Positions 1-7,901 are shown, numbered from the stretch's first letter. The stretch is DNA of 11,143 bases from Nitrospirota bacterium (GCA_015233265.1 JADFXZ010000069.1:1-11143); one strand, 5' to 3'. Notes: a model not told the origin generated them from the sequence alone. Translations and numbers: made by a program.

Positions 1-18
1 ACTGAGGAGGCCGCCTGA
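1..18 (+). CDS. C-terminal end of an upstream gene (partial)
   Basis: Reading from base 1, the frame gives Thr-Glu-Glu-Ala-Ala followed by TGA at 16-18. The TGA shares its A with an ATG at 18-20 that has a strong Shine-Dalgarno in front of it. A TGATG overlap of this kind is typical of translationally coupled operon genes, which is the only reason to think this frame is coding. Five codons cannot identify the product. Given the efflux genes downstream it could be another member of that operon, but nothing here shows it. Confidence 0.3.
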   Translation, partial: TEEAA

Positions 19-54
19 TGAAATATTTTTACACACCTATTGATAAAGCCTCCT
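5..54 (+). promoter_or_regulatory. Possible mRNA hairpin covering the Shine-Dalgarno of the small ORF
   Basis: AGGAGGC at 5-11, which contains the Shine-Dalgarno of the ATG at 18, is exactly complementary to GCCTCCT at 48-54, inside the small ORF. One further G-U pair (4 with 55) is possible. In RNA this would hide the ribosome site unless ribosomes finishing the upstream gene opened it, which agrees with the TGATG overlap. The pairing is only 7-8 bp around a 36-nt loop, so chance is possible. Confidence 0.22.
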
Positions 55-98
55 TCTTGTGTACGGCTTTGCAATATACCAACAAGCCACTGCAGTAG
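18..98 (+). CDS. Very small ORF (26 aa), probably the 5' part of a frameshifted small gene
   Basis: The ATG at 18 follows a near-perfect Shine-Dalgarno (GAGGAGG, 4-10) at a spacing of 7 nt and overlaps the stop of the preceding frame. The initiation site therefore looks genuine. The peptide begins MKYFYTPIDKASFL and runs to a TAG at 96-98. No family is recognised. A reading frame with clearer protein character (a hydrophobic stretch, then a basic tail) is open at 47-223 in another phase. The 26-aa product may therefore be the truncated start of a roughly 68-residue protein, broken by a mutation or by a sequencing or assembly error between about 47 and 98. It could also be a real short or leader peptide. 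Confidence 0.35.
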   Translation: MKYFYTPIDKASFLCTALQYTNKPLQ

Positions 99-223
99 CT
101 ATTGCATTAGGTAGCACAACAGTTCTTGGCCTGGTTGCAAATTTTCTGAAAGGCAAGCATTCAGGGGATAAACAAAAGTCAAAAATATCTAAAGGAAAAA
201 AGTCTTCACCCACAACAAAATAA
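59..223 (+). CDS. Small membrane-protein-like reading frame, possibly the 3' part of the split gene at 18
   Basis: This frame is open from 47 (after a TAA at 44-46) to a TAA at 221-223; the first usable start is GTG at 59. The product would contain one hydrophobic segment (about AVAIALGSTTVLGLVANFL) followed by a Lys/Ser-rich basic tail ending SSPTTK. That layout suits a small single-span membrane protein with its tail in the cytoplasm. GTG 59 has no Shine-Dalgarno, whereas ATG 18 in another frame has an excellent one. The better explanation is one gene (18-223) with a -1 type frame change near 50-60. The stop lies 30 bp before the efflux adaptor start, so it would sit in the same operon. No family is recognised. 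Confidence 0.3.
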   Translation: MYGFAIYQQATAVAIALGSTTVLGLVANFLKGKHSGDKQKSKISKGKKSSPTTK

Positions 224-253
224 ACATCTTTACATGAAGGAGTCAGCCTATTT

Positions 254-1360
254 ATGATAAAATTGATATTTACATTATGTTCCATGCTCTTAACCCTATT
301 GTTTCTAATCCTCTGCGGCTGCAACAAAACCGAGGAAACTAAATCGCAGGAGCACATACTCAATGTTCAAGTTGAGAAGGCCGTAAATATATTCTTAAAG
401 CCATATGTAGAGGCAACCGGCACACTTGCCCCCTTTGAGCGCGTTACCGTAAGCAGCGAACTTGACGGCATACTATCGAAGACTCCGGTTGACGAAGGCG
501 CGCTTGTCTCAAAAGGCGCCCTGCTTGCCAAAATCGACGACGCAGACTATGCCCTCGAATTAAACAGGTCGCAGCTCGCACTTGAAAAGGCACTGGCTAC
601 ACGTAAAAATGCCGAGGCCGAATTCGTGCGGAAGGAATCCCTCTATAAAGAACAGCTTGTTACCAAACAGCAATTCGACGACATATCCACTACGGTTCTT
701 GCTGCTAAGGCCGATTTTGAAAGCTCAAAGGCTGCCCTTAGTATCATGAGACAGCGCCTGTCTAAGACCACCATATTAAGCCCTCTTACGGGGGCGGTTG
801 AGGCAAAGAAGGTCTCCTCCGGTGATTTTGTCAGAGTTGGCAGCCCCATGTTTATTATCATCCAGACAAACCCCCTTAAACTCCGCTTTACGGTCTCTGA
901 AAGAGAGGTCGCTAAGCTCAAGTCAGGACTCGATGTCACATTTACCGTTTCTGGCTTCCCCGGCAGGCAATTCAAGGGGCGTCTGTGCACTATCTATCCC
1001 AATCTTGACGAAAAGACCCGCTCACTTGCCGTTGAGGCTATTGTCGATAACGCTGACGCGGTTTTAAAACCCGGCTTTTACGCAAAACTCAGGCTCTACA
1101 CAGGGCAAGGTAAAACAGTCACGGCAATTCCCTCAACCAGCATTGTCTATGAGGCCGGAGCGGTCAAGGTCTTCATCAGGGAGGGGGAGACAGCAAAGGA
1201 AAAATATATAGAGACTGGACAGAGCTTCAGCGCTGGCAACAGGGACATGGTTGAGGCCGTCTCGGGGCTTTCTGAGGGGCAGGAAGTTGTCACAGTAGGG
1301 CAGCAGGGACTGCTCGATGGGGCAAAGATAAAGGCCGCAGCGCTGCCGGAAGTGAAATAA
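254..1360 (+). CDS. Periplasmic adaptor (membrane fusion) lipoprotein of an RND efflux pump
   Basis: This 368-residue protein is the periplasmic adaptor that links an inner-membrane RND pump to an outer-membrane channel. The N-terminus is a lipoprotein signal: a hydrophobic stretch ends in Leu-Cys-Gly-Cys, making Cys23 the likely lipidated residue. After it come the first lipoyl half (about 60-98), an alpha-helical hairpin rich in Ala/Glu/Lys (about 100-170), the second lipoyl half (about 172-205, with the typical LSPLTGAV pattern), a beta-barrel domain (about 208-285) and a membrane-proximal domain (about 290-365). This is the usual HlyD/AcrA-type order and length. The start is ATG 254, preceded by AAGGAG at a spacing of 11 nt. 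The RND permease gene follows 3 bp after the stop, which fixes its partner. Substrate cannot be read from the sequence. Confidence 0.93.
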   Translation: MIKLIFTLCSMLLTLLFLILCGCNKTEETKSQEHILNVQVEKAVNIFLKPYVEATGTLAPFERVTVSSELDGILSKTPVDEGALVSKGALLAKIDDADYALELNRSQLALEKALATRKNAEAEFVRKESLYKEQLVTKQQFDDISTTVLAAKADFESSKAALSIMRQRLSKTTILSPLTGAVEAKKVSSGDFVRVGSPMFIIIQTNPLKLRFTVSEREVAKLKSGLDVTFTVSGFPGRQFKGRLCTIYPNLDEKTRSLAVEAIVDNADAVLKPGFYAKLRLYTGQGKTVTAIPSTSIVYEAGAVKVFIREGETAKEKYIETGQSFSAGNRDMVEAVSGLSEGQEVVTVGQQGLLDGAKIKAAALPEVK

Positions 1361-1363
1361 GCT

Positions 1364-4300
1364 ATGTGGATTGCCGATACAGCGATAAGGCGTCCGGTGT
1401 TTGCCACGATGGCAGTCATGGCCCTGGTGGTGCTTGGCATAGTCAGCTACCCAAGCATTGGCGTTGAGCTGTTTCCTAAGGTTGACTTTCCCATTGTAAG
1501 CGTCACTACCACGCTTCGCGGGGCAAGCCCCGAAGTAATAGATGTCGATGTTACTGATAAAATCGAAGAGTCGCTCAACACTATTAACGGCGTTAAGTAC
1601 ATTGCCTCAACCAGCATGGAGGGCGTATCCTCTGTAATAGTCGAGTTTGTCCTTGAGAAGAATATCGATATTGGCGTTGCTGACATTCGCGAGAAGATTT
1701 CTCTCATCCGCTCAAAACTCCCCGTAGATGTAGAGGAACCTGTCATTGAAAAGGTGGCAACCGACAGTATGCCCATTCTGTGGCTGTCCCTGACTGGAGA
1801 CAGACCTGTCCGGGATATTTCGACCTATGCTGATGAGGTGGTAAAAGAACAACTGCAAAGGATAAACGGTGTGGGGGCAATCAGTCTTGCTGGAATGAGA
1901 CTAAGGCAGATTCGGATATGGCTCGATAGAGATAAACTGCTTGCGTACCAGATTTCAGCATCAGATGTCGTACAAGCCTTAAAGCGCGGTAATGTTGAGC
2001 TGCCCGGAGGCAGAGTCGAAAGCGGCACTAAAGAGTATAGTGTAAAAATAAAGGGCCAATTCAGAACCCCCGAAGAGTTTAACGACCTTGTCATAAGTTA
2101 CAGCAGCGGCGCCCCAGTAAGGCTGCGCGATGTGGGAAAGGCTGAGGACGACATGGAAGACAAACGCTCTATCTCCCGTTTCAACGGCAAGACCTCAGTA
2201 GGCCTCGGTATCCAAAAACAAACCGGTGCAAATACGGTAGAAGTCGTCGACAACGTGAAAAATGCCCTCACAGAGATTAAAAAGACGCTTCCGCCGGGGA
2301 TAACCCTGCAGACGAGCTTTGACCAGTCTGACTTTATAAAGAAATCAATTACAGAGGTGCAGCACCATCTGGTCTACGGCGGGATATTTGCCTGCATCGC
2401 AGTGTTTATCTTCCTGCACAGCCTTAGAATAACGCTGATAAGCGCCCTTGCGATTCCAACTTCTGTAGTGTCAACATTCGTCATTATGCACGCCTTTGAC
2501 TTTACCTTTAACAATATGACGATGCTGGCGCTATCGCTGTCTATTGGGATTCTGGTTGATGACGCTATTATTGTAATCGAAAACATTTACAGGCATGTGC
2601 AACTGGGGATGAAGCCTAAGGAGGCGGCCTCATTTGCAACCGAGGAGATAGGGGTGTCGGTCATCGCTACTACGCTTGCCATTGTGGCCATATTCCTGCC
2701 CGTTGCCTTTATGAAGGGGATAGTGGGGCGGTTCTTTCTGCAGTTTGCCCTGACGGTTGTCTTTGCCGTGATGATGTCCATGTTCGTGTCACTGACGCTG
2801 ACGCCAATGCTTGCATCGAGGTTTCTCTCTGTATCAAAGGGCGGCGGCAGTCCCATATTTAGAAAGCCACTTGAGGCATTTGAACGTTTGTATAAGCGCA
2901 CCGAGGGCTACTACAAGGTACTGCTTGGTTACACAATAGACCACAGGATTAAGGTATTGGTCATTGCTGCGGCGGTATTTGCCTTCAGCCTGTATATCAC
3001 GAAGTTCATTGGCAAGGAGATGGTGCCGCCGGAGGACCAGGGGCGCTTTGTGGTCAGGCTTCAGGCCCCGGTTGACTACTCAGTCGACGCGGTTGACTCA
3101 ATGTTCAAACATGCCGCGGACATTGTTGCTGAGACCCCTGAGGCAAAGAGTATTTTTTACGCCCAGGGATATGGCGTGTCGGGGGCGATAAACAAAGGCT
3201 CGTTGTTTGTCGAGCTAAAGCCAAAGGGTGAGAGAAACAAGTCACAGGGGGATATTAAGATAGTTGTGAGAAAGCGTCTCTCCACAGAGATTCCGGGGCT
3301 GAAGTCCTCGGTTGAGGATGTCTCTATGTTTGCCAGCGCGATAAGAAATGTGCCGGTTCAATACGCCATCAGGGGAAATAACCTCGATGAACTGCTCAAT
3401 TATACGGATATAATAGCGAATAAGTACTCCAAACTCCCCGGCATAGTAGATGTCGATACGTCATACGAATCCGGCAAACCGGAGGTTGCGGTGTATATCG
3501 ACAGGACAAAGGCCGCTGACATGGGCGTGGATATTACAACTATAGCAGAGGCGATAAATATCCTGATTGGCGGGGAAATGGACGTTACTAAATTCAAGGA
3601 CGAGGCAAAGGGACGCCGCTACGATGTGCGAGTCCGTCTCAATCCACAAGACAGGGCGTCACCATCAGATATAGAAAGAATCTACGTCAGAAACAAAGAT
3701 GGCAAGCTCATAGAACTTGCAAACCTGATACAGATTAGAGAGTCCGGCGCCCCTACATTAATCAACAGAATCGACAGGCAGCGCGCCGTGTTTTTATTTG
3801 CAAATCTGGAGGATAAACCGCTTGGGCAGGCAAAAGAAGAGCTTGAGGAGATGTCGAAGGAAATACTGCCGCCCGGCTTTACCGGTGTCTTTAAGGGCAT
3901 GGCAGAGTCCATGGGTGAGACGTTTTACTATTTAATAATTGCCTTGGTGCTTGGCGTGGTGTTGGCCTATATGATACTGGCCTCGCAGTTTGAGAGCTTT
4001 ATACATCCTATAACGGTACTGCTGTCTATGCCCCTTTCATTTATTGGTGCATTTGGGGCGCTTTTAATCACACACAATACGCTTAACATATTTAGTTTCA
4101 TAGGCTTGGTGCTTCTGATGGGGCTGGTAAAGAAAAACGCCATACTCCTGGTCAGCTATATAATCACACTAAGAGAAGGTGGAATGGACAAAAGAGAGGC
4201 CATCTTAACGGCCGGCCCTGTGAGGCTCAGACCAATTCTGATGACCACGGTTGCCATGGTATTTGGAATGATGCCTATAGCGCTTGGCCTTGGCGAGGGT

Positions 4301-4450
4301 TCTGAGACGCGCGCCCCCATGGCCATAGCGACAATAGGAGGGCTTATAACATCCCTTTTTCTGACGCTCCTTGTTATTCCAGCCGCATATGATCTGTTTG
4401 ATGAAATTAAGAGCAGATTTACTATGAAAAAGGCAGCTGAAAACCGATAA
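1364..4450 (+). CDS. RND-family (HAE1/AcrB-type) efflux permease
   Basis: This 1028-residue inner-membrane proton/substrate antiporter is expected to work as a trimer with the adaptor encoded just upstream. It has the usual duplicated layout: TM1 near residues 12-30, a large periplasmic loop, TM2-6 from about 335 to 485, TM7 near 530-547, a second periplasmic loop, and TM8-12 from about 853 to 1011. The proton-relay residues are present: the Asp pair D399/D400 in GILVDDAIIVIEN (TM4) and Lys924 in GLVKKNAILLV (TM10), matching AcrB D407/D408 and K940. Length and motifs look intact. The ATG at 1364 starts 3 bp after the adaptor stop and has only a weak Shine-Dalgarno, so coupled translation is likely. 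The sequence looks closer to the drug/organic-solute (HAE1) branch than to heavy-metal pumps, but substrate is unknown. No TolC-like gene lies in the window. Confidence 0.95.
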   Translation: MWIADTAIRRPVFATMAVMALVVLGIVSYPSIGVELFPKVDFPIVSVTTTLRGASPEVIDVDVTDKIEESLNTINGVKYIASTSMEGVSSVIVEFVLEKNIDIGVADIREKISLIRSKLPVDVEEPVIEKVATDSMPILWLSLTGDRPVRDISTYADEVVKEQLQRINGVGAISLAGMRLRQIRIWLDRDKLLAYQISASDVVQALKRGNVELPGGRVESGTKEYSVKIKGQFRTPEEFNDLVISYSSGAPVRLRDVGKAEDDMEDKRSISRFNGKTSVGLGIQKQTGANTVEVVDNVKNALTEIKKTLPPGITLQTSFDQSDFIKKSITEVQHHLVYGGIFACIAVFIFLHSLRITLISALAIPTSVVSTFVIMHAFDFTFNNMTMLALSLSIGILVDDAIIVIENIYRHVQLGMKPKEAASFATEEIGVSVIATTLAIVAIFLPVAFMKGIVGRFFLQFALTVVFAVMMSMFVSLTLTPMLASRFLSVSKGGGSPIFRKPLEAFERLYKRTEGYYKVLLGYTIDHRIKVLVIAAAVFAFSLYITKFIGKEMVPPEDQGRFVVRLQAPVDYSVDAVDSMFKHAADIVAETPEAKSIFYAQGYGVSGAINKGSLFVELKPKGERNKSQGDIKIVVRKRLSTEIPGLKSSVEDVSMFASAIRNVPVQYAIRGNNLDELLNYTDIIANKYSKLPGIVDVDTSYESGKPEVAVYIDRTKAADMGVDITTIAEAINILIGGEMDVTKFKDEAKGRRYDVRVRLNPQDRASPSDIERIYVRNKDGKLIELANLIQIRESGAPTLINRIDRQRAVFLFANLEDKPLGQAKEELEEMSKEILPPGFTGVFKGMAESMGETFYYLIIALVLGVVLAYMILASQFESFIHPITVLLSMPLSFIGAFGALLITHNTLNIFSFIGLVLLMGLVKKNAILLVSYIITLREGGMDKREAILTAGPVRLRPILMTTVAMVFGMMPIALGLGEGSETRAPMAIATIGGLITSLFLTLLVIPAAYDLFDEIKSRFTMKKAAENR

Positions 4451-4608
4451 GGGTATACGGTACATGGCTGATGACAATGGTCACACAACGGCGGTTGTCA
4501 TAGTCCTTTGGCGGCTGAGGGTTGGTGATTACAGAATAATATATTAATGACCGTAATGCAGCACTTGACATAATCTCTGTCAGACACCGTTGTGAGGCAA
4601 ACAGATAT
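4451..4608. other. Convergent intergenic gap with short inverted repeats
   Basis: This 158-bp gap separates the ends of the efflux operon (+) and the minus-strand operon. ATGACAA at 4471-4477 pairs with TTGTCAT at 4495-4501. A competing inner hairpin pairs ACAAC (4485-4489) with GTTGT (4494-4498) around a GGCG loop. A second small dyad, TGACA (4566-4570) with TGTCA (4578-4582), lies nearer the minus-strand gene. None is GC-rich and none is followed by a T-run on either strand, so a standard intrinsic terminator is not supported. I see no coding frame with protein character here. Confidence 0.4.
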
Positions 4609-5133
4609 TTACGTATGATACGAACATGATGATGGATGGTTGGAGCTTCCATCAAGGTGGTCCTGCAGCAAGTAATACAGCGCCCTGCCCATGACGCAGC
4701 ACGGCGAGGGCGGCATATGTTCTACCGATATGTACTTGCCAATAGTGTTGAAAGAGTCCTCTATGTTCATGGCGGCGCATGTTAAAAAATCGCTTGCCCG
4801 TCTGGCAACATTGTCAACGATACGCCCTATGTTATTTACATGGGAGTCTAATTCCTCGATAGTTTTGAGGACGGGGACCGCGGATTCGATTTGACGCTCA
4901 CAATCGTCACCCGAGAGGCCGCCAAAACACCCGCTATTTAATGAGTCTTTCTTTTTGGAAGCACTGCCGACGACATGCCCTATGTTCTCTACCTGTGAGT
5001 CTGACTCATCAAGCGACTTATGTACCGCAACAGCCGACTTGATTTGACGCTCAACATCATCAGCCGAGAGGCCGCCAAAACATCTTCCAACGAATGCGCC
5101 TATGTGCTTGAGGTCGTCACTTATTTTCATCAT
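4609..5133 (-). CDS. Unrecognised 174-aa protein with a 51-residue internal tandem duplication
   Basis: I do not recognise a family. The protein is soluble in character, with no signal peptide or clear membrane span. Residues 18-68 and 69-119 are two copies of one unit. Both open with CFGGLS-x-DD-x-ERQI-x-SAV and continue through DS-x-V-x-NIG; about 25 of the first 44 positions are identical. A short Ile-Gly motif recurs at residues 11, 51, 102 and 131, so partial units flank the two full ones. Much of each unit could be amphipathic helix. Seven Cys residues are present (18, 69, 77, 119, 145, 146, 170). The start is the first of two ATGs, with GGAGG inside the end of uvrA at a 13-nt spacing. 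The gene begins 6 bp after the uvrA stop and is the last gene of the minus-strand run. A link to repair or cytochrome maturation is suggested only by position. Confidence 0.7.
   Translation of the reverse strand: MMKISDDLKHIGAFVGRCFGGLSADDVERQIKSAVAVHKSLDESDSQVENIGHVVGSASKKKDSLNSGCFGGLSGDDCERQIESAVPVLKTIEELDSHVNNIGRIVDNVARRASDFLTCAAMNIEDSFNTIGKYISVEHMPPSPCCVMGRALYYLLQDHLDGSSNHPSSCSYHT
4777..5082 (-). repeat. Two tandem 153-bp coding repeats
   Basis: Unit 1 is 5082-4930 and unit 2 is 4929-4777 on the minus strand, each 51 codons. DNA identity remains high in places: a 19-bp exact match at 4911-4929 and 5064-5082, and a 13-bp exact match at 4888-4900 and 5041-5053, all at exactly 153 bp offset. 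Elsewhere the copies have diverged, mostly with codons still in register. This is an in-frame gene-internal duplication, not an insertion element. Confidence 0.85.
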
Positions 5134-5139
5134 TGTGTG

Positions 5140-7887
5140 TCAATTCCTCCGCTCGATATATTTATTAAGACATACCCCCGTGTGTGAATCGCCACACTCT
5201 TGTAAATCCTCCGGTGTCCCTTCAAATATCAATGCCCCTCCAGCCTCTCCACCTTCCGGGCCAAGGTCAACTACCCAGTCTGCCTCTCTGATTACATCGA
5301 TATTATGCTCAATAACCACAATCGTGCTGTTTAATGCCAGAAGGCGTCGCAGGACACTAAGCAGCGCCTGCACGTCGCGCATGTGAAGGCCAATAGTCGG
5401 TTCGTCCAGTATGTACAGCAACCCCTTGTTGGCCGCTGCCCCAAGGGCCGCACATATCTTCAGGCGCTGTGCCTCACCGCCAGAGAGCGTTGTAGCTGGC
5501 TGCCCAATTCTCAGATAATCAAGCCCTACATCCTTGAGCAGTTGGAGCCTTTTTGCAATTGCCGGGTCATCCCAAAATATGTCTGCCGCCTCGTCAACAC
5601 TCAGATTCAGCACATCGCTTATCGTAAGCCCCTTGTACTTCACCCGCAGCGTCTGAGCAGAATATCTGTTGCCCGCACAGTCAGGGCACTTCACATATAA
5701 GTCCTCGAAGAAGTACATCTCAAGTTTCTGATAGCCCTCGCCTTTGCACAGTTCGCACCTGCCGCCTGCTACGTTAAATGAGAAATGTCCGGAGCCGTAG
5801 CCATAGAGTTTTGCCTCTGTCGTGGATGCGAAAATCGCACGAATCGAATCAAAGAATTTTAAATATGTCGCGGGATTAGACCGCGGGGAGCGGCCAATTG
5901 GTGATTGGTCAACAAGGCACACGCCTTTAAGATTATCAAGCCCTGTGATACCATCATACGGAAGCGGTCTCTTTGTGAAATTTTTGTTAAAATGACCGGC
6001 TGCCGCGGGGTAGAGTGTGTCCACAACGAGGCTGCTCTTGCCTGAGCCTGAGACACCGCTCACTACGGTAAGGCTATTAAGAGGTATGCTCAGCGTGACC
6101 GCTTTGAGGTTATGCCCTGTGGCACCGCTTAAAACAAGTGCGGGGGCATTGTGCTTGATTTGCTGCTTTGGCGATGGCCGATATGTGCCCGTGTTATTTA
6201 AATATCCGGCGGTGATGGTCTGCGCCTTTTGAAACTCATCGATTGCGCCACTAAATACGATGTTCCCGCCCTTACTTCCACCGCCAGGGCCAAGCTCTAT
6301 TACCCAGTCAGCGGCACGTATAATCTCAGGGTCGTGCTCAACTACAACAACAGTGTTGCCCTGGCTTGCAAGGCGCTCAATAATCTCAGTGATGCGCGCG
6401 TTATCTCGGCTATGAAGGCCAACCGTCGGCTCATCCAGCACGTAGAGGGCACCAGCGAGGCTGCATGAGAGTTGATTGGCAATGTTTACTCGCTGATATT
6501 CCCCGCCTGACAGTGTCATGGTCTGCCTGTCCAGGGTCAGGTAGTCCAGACCCACACGGCTCAGAAGCTCAAGCTTGTGCCTGATATGCCTCAATGCCTC
6601 CTCAATCGCCTCACGGCTGTTTACCTCAGGGGCGGCGAAAAATTCTGACAGCTCCCTGACCGTCATAGCGTTGAGCTGTGCTATATTAAGGCCATTAATC
6701 TTGTAAGCAAGGACTACCTGTTTCAATCTCGCGCCATTACATTGCGTACACAGCACAGGTTTTCTGTATCTGTTTAAGAACACCCGCAAGTGCAATTTAT
6801 GACGCTCTTCGGTGAGGAATTTAAAAAATGCGTTAAGCCCATAGAAGGACTTTGCTACCCCGTTGTTAAGCAAGAGCCACTCATGATCAGACAACTCAGC
6901 TGCAGGCTTATATATGTCAATGCCCGCCTCCAGCGCCCCCCTGAGCATCTGGGACTTCCACCAGTCAAAGGCTGGTTTTTCCCACGGGTCTATTGCCCCA
7001 TCAGAAAGTGAGAGCATGGGATTAGGGACAATCAGGTCAATGTCGCCAATAAGTATATTTCCAAACCCCTTGCAAGCCTGGCAGGCGCCAATAGGGTGGT
7101 TATATGAAAATAGCAGGGGTGTTGGCTCAGGCAGTGAGGCGCCACAGCCGTCACATGAGCTGCCTTCTGAGTAGAGAAGCGCAGTCCAACCGGTATCGCC
7201 ATATATAATAACCTTAATCACACCGCCGCCTTCGCGCCATGCAAGCTCTATCGAGTCTGATAGTCGCGATTCGTCACGAATGACCAGCCGGTCAATCAGC
7301 ACATCGCAGCTTTCCCCCGCTTCGACCTTATTATCAGGCATACCAAATGTCTCTATGAACTGCCCGTCTGTGTGAATTCTATAAAAACCACGCTCTCTCA
7401 GGCTTGAAAGAGGCTCATCCGTGCTAAAAAGTATGGCCGCCTTTGCGCCCATGTATCTGTCGAGGAGGGACTTATAGGCTGAGGAGGCATCCCAGCGCCT
7501 GATTAGTGCCCTGCACTCGTGGCAAAAGGGCTGCGCTGTGCGTGCAAATACTACCCTTAAAAGATCATAAACTTCCGTGACAGTGCCCACTGTGGAGCGG
7601 GATGTCTTGACGGGATTGCGCTGGGCCAGGGCTATGGCCGGGCGGATATTTCTGATCTGTTCAAGCTGCGGCCTGTCGAGCTTTTCAAGAAATAATTTTG
7701 CGTATGTCGAGAGGGACTCGATAAAGCGCCACTGCCCCTCGGCGAATATGGTGTCAAAGGCAAGCGATGATTTGCCCGAACCAGACACACCGGTGATAAC
7801 CACAAATTTATCGTGCGGTATCTTTACCGAGATATTCTGGAGATTGTTCTGCTTAATTCCAGTAATCTCAAGCCACTTAGCTGGCAT
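5140..7887 (-). CDS. uvrA: UvrA-family excinuclease ABC subunit A
   Basis: This 915-residue ATPase is of the UvrA family, the DNA-damage recognition subunit of nucleotide excision repair, which loads UvrB at lesions. It has two ABC modules. Module 1 has Walker A GVSGSGKSS (33-41), signature LSGGEYQR (459-466) and Walker B LYVLDEP (481-487). Module 2 has Walker A (611-619), signature LSGGEAQR (801-808) and Walker B LYILDEP (824-830). Zinc-binding Cys pairs are present at 245/248 with 269/272 and at 711/714 with 734/737. The UvrB-binding region (about 120-245) is retained, unlike in UvrA2-type paralogs. Length is slightly below that of E. coli UvrA (940). Some stretches are off-consensus, for example GQWRFIESLSTYAKLFLEKL and GEYQRVNIANQL, so it may be a divergent or second UvrA. 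The start is ATG 7887, 14 bp after the ccsA stop, with no good Shine-Dalgarno, suggesting coupling to ccsA. Confidence 0.93.
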   Translation of the reverse strand: MPAKWLEITGIKQNNLQNISVKIPHDKFVVITGVSGSGKSSLAFDTIFAEGQWRFIESLSTYAKLFLEKLDRPQLEQIRNIRPAIALAQRNPVKTSRSTVGTVTEVYDLLRVVFARTAQPFCHECRALIRRWDASSAYKSLLDRYMGAKAAILFSTDEPLSSLRERGFYRIHTDGQFIETFGMPDNKVEAGESCDVLIDRLVIRDESRLSDSIELAWREGGGVIKVIIYGDTGWTALLYSEGSSCDGCGASLPEPTPLLFSYNHPIGACQACKGFGNILIGDIDLIVPNPMLSLSDGAIDPWEKPAFDWWKSQMLRGALEAGIDIYKPAAELSDHEWLLLNNGVAKSFYGLNAFFKFLTEERHKLHLRVFLNRYRKPVLCTQCNGARLKQVVLAYKINGLNIAQLNAMTVRELSEFFAAPEVNSREAIEEALRHIRHKLELLSRVGLDYLTLDRQTMTLSGGEYQRVNIANQLSCSLAGALYVLDEPTVGLHSRDNARITEIIERLASQGNTVVVVEHDPEIIRAADWVIELGPGGGSKGGNIVFSGAIDEFQKAQTITAGYLNNTGTYRPSPKQQIKHNAPALVLSGATGHNLKAVTLSIPLNSLTVVSGVSGSGKSSLVVDTLYPAAAGHFNKNFTKRPLPYDGITGLDNLKGVCLVDQSPIGRSPRSNPATYLKFFDSIRAIFASTTEAKLYGYGSGHFSFNVAGGRCELCKGEGYQKLEMYFFEDLYVKCPDCAGNRYSAQTLRVKYKGLTISDVLNLSVDEAADIFWDDPAIAKRLQLLKDVGLDYLRIGQPATTLSGGEAQRLKICAALGAAANKGLLYILDEPTIGLHMRDVQALLSVLRRLLALNSTIVVIEHNIDVIREADWVVDLGPEGGEAGGALIFEGTPEDLQECGDSHTGVCLNKYIERRN

Positions 7888-7901
7888 CTGAGTCGAATCC
7901 G

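Noticed and set aside
37..363. Open frame of 108 codons on the minus strand over the left-edge small ORF and adaptor start
   Set aside because: It lies opposite better-supported plus-strand starts with Shine-Dalgarno sites, has no recognisable domain and no ribosome site of note.
643..990. Minus-strand frames inside the adaptor, and similar ones inside the RND, uvrA, ccsA and resB genes
   Set aside because: They are shadows of strongly supported genes on the other strand, with no independent start signal or domain.
1364..4450. Heavy-metal (CzcA-type) RND pump
   Set aside because: Paired D399/D400 in TM4 and the overall sequence fit the HAE1 branch better; no metal-specific motif was seen. 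Substrate remains unassigned.
4471..4501. Inverted repeat as a bidirectional terminator of the two converging operons
   Set aside because: The stem is AT-containing and short, and no T-run follows on either strand; it is listed only as a dyad.
4422..4655. Minus-strand open frame across the convergent gap
   Set aside because: It overlaps the ends of both the RND permease and the 174-aa gene, and its translation shows no protein character.
4609..5133. CRISPR-like or mobile-element repeat
   Set aside because: There are only two full units with no spacers; the period is a whole number of codons and the differences keep the reading frame, so it is a protein-coding duplication.
5140..7887. UvrA2-type paralog lacking UvrB interaction
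   Set aside because: The stretch between the first Walker A and the first zinc site has the length and motifs (for example CDVLIDRLVIRDE) of a UvrB-binding domain, so a UvrA2-type truncation does not apply.
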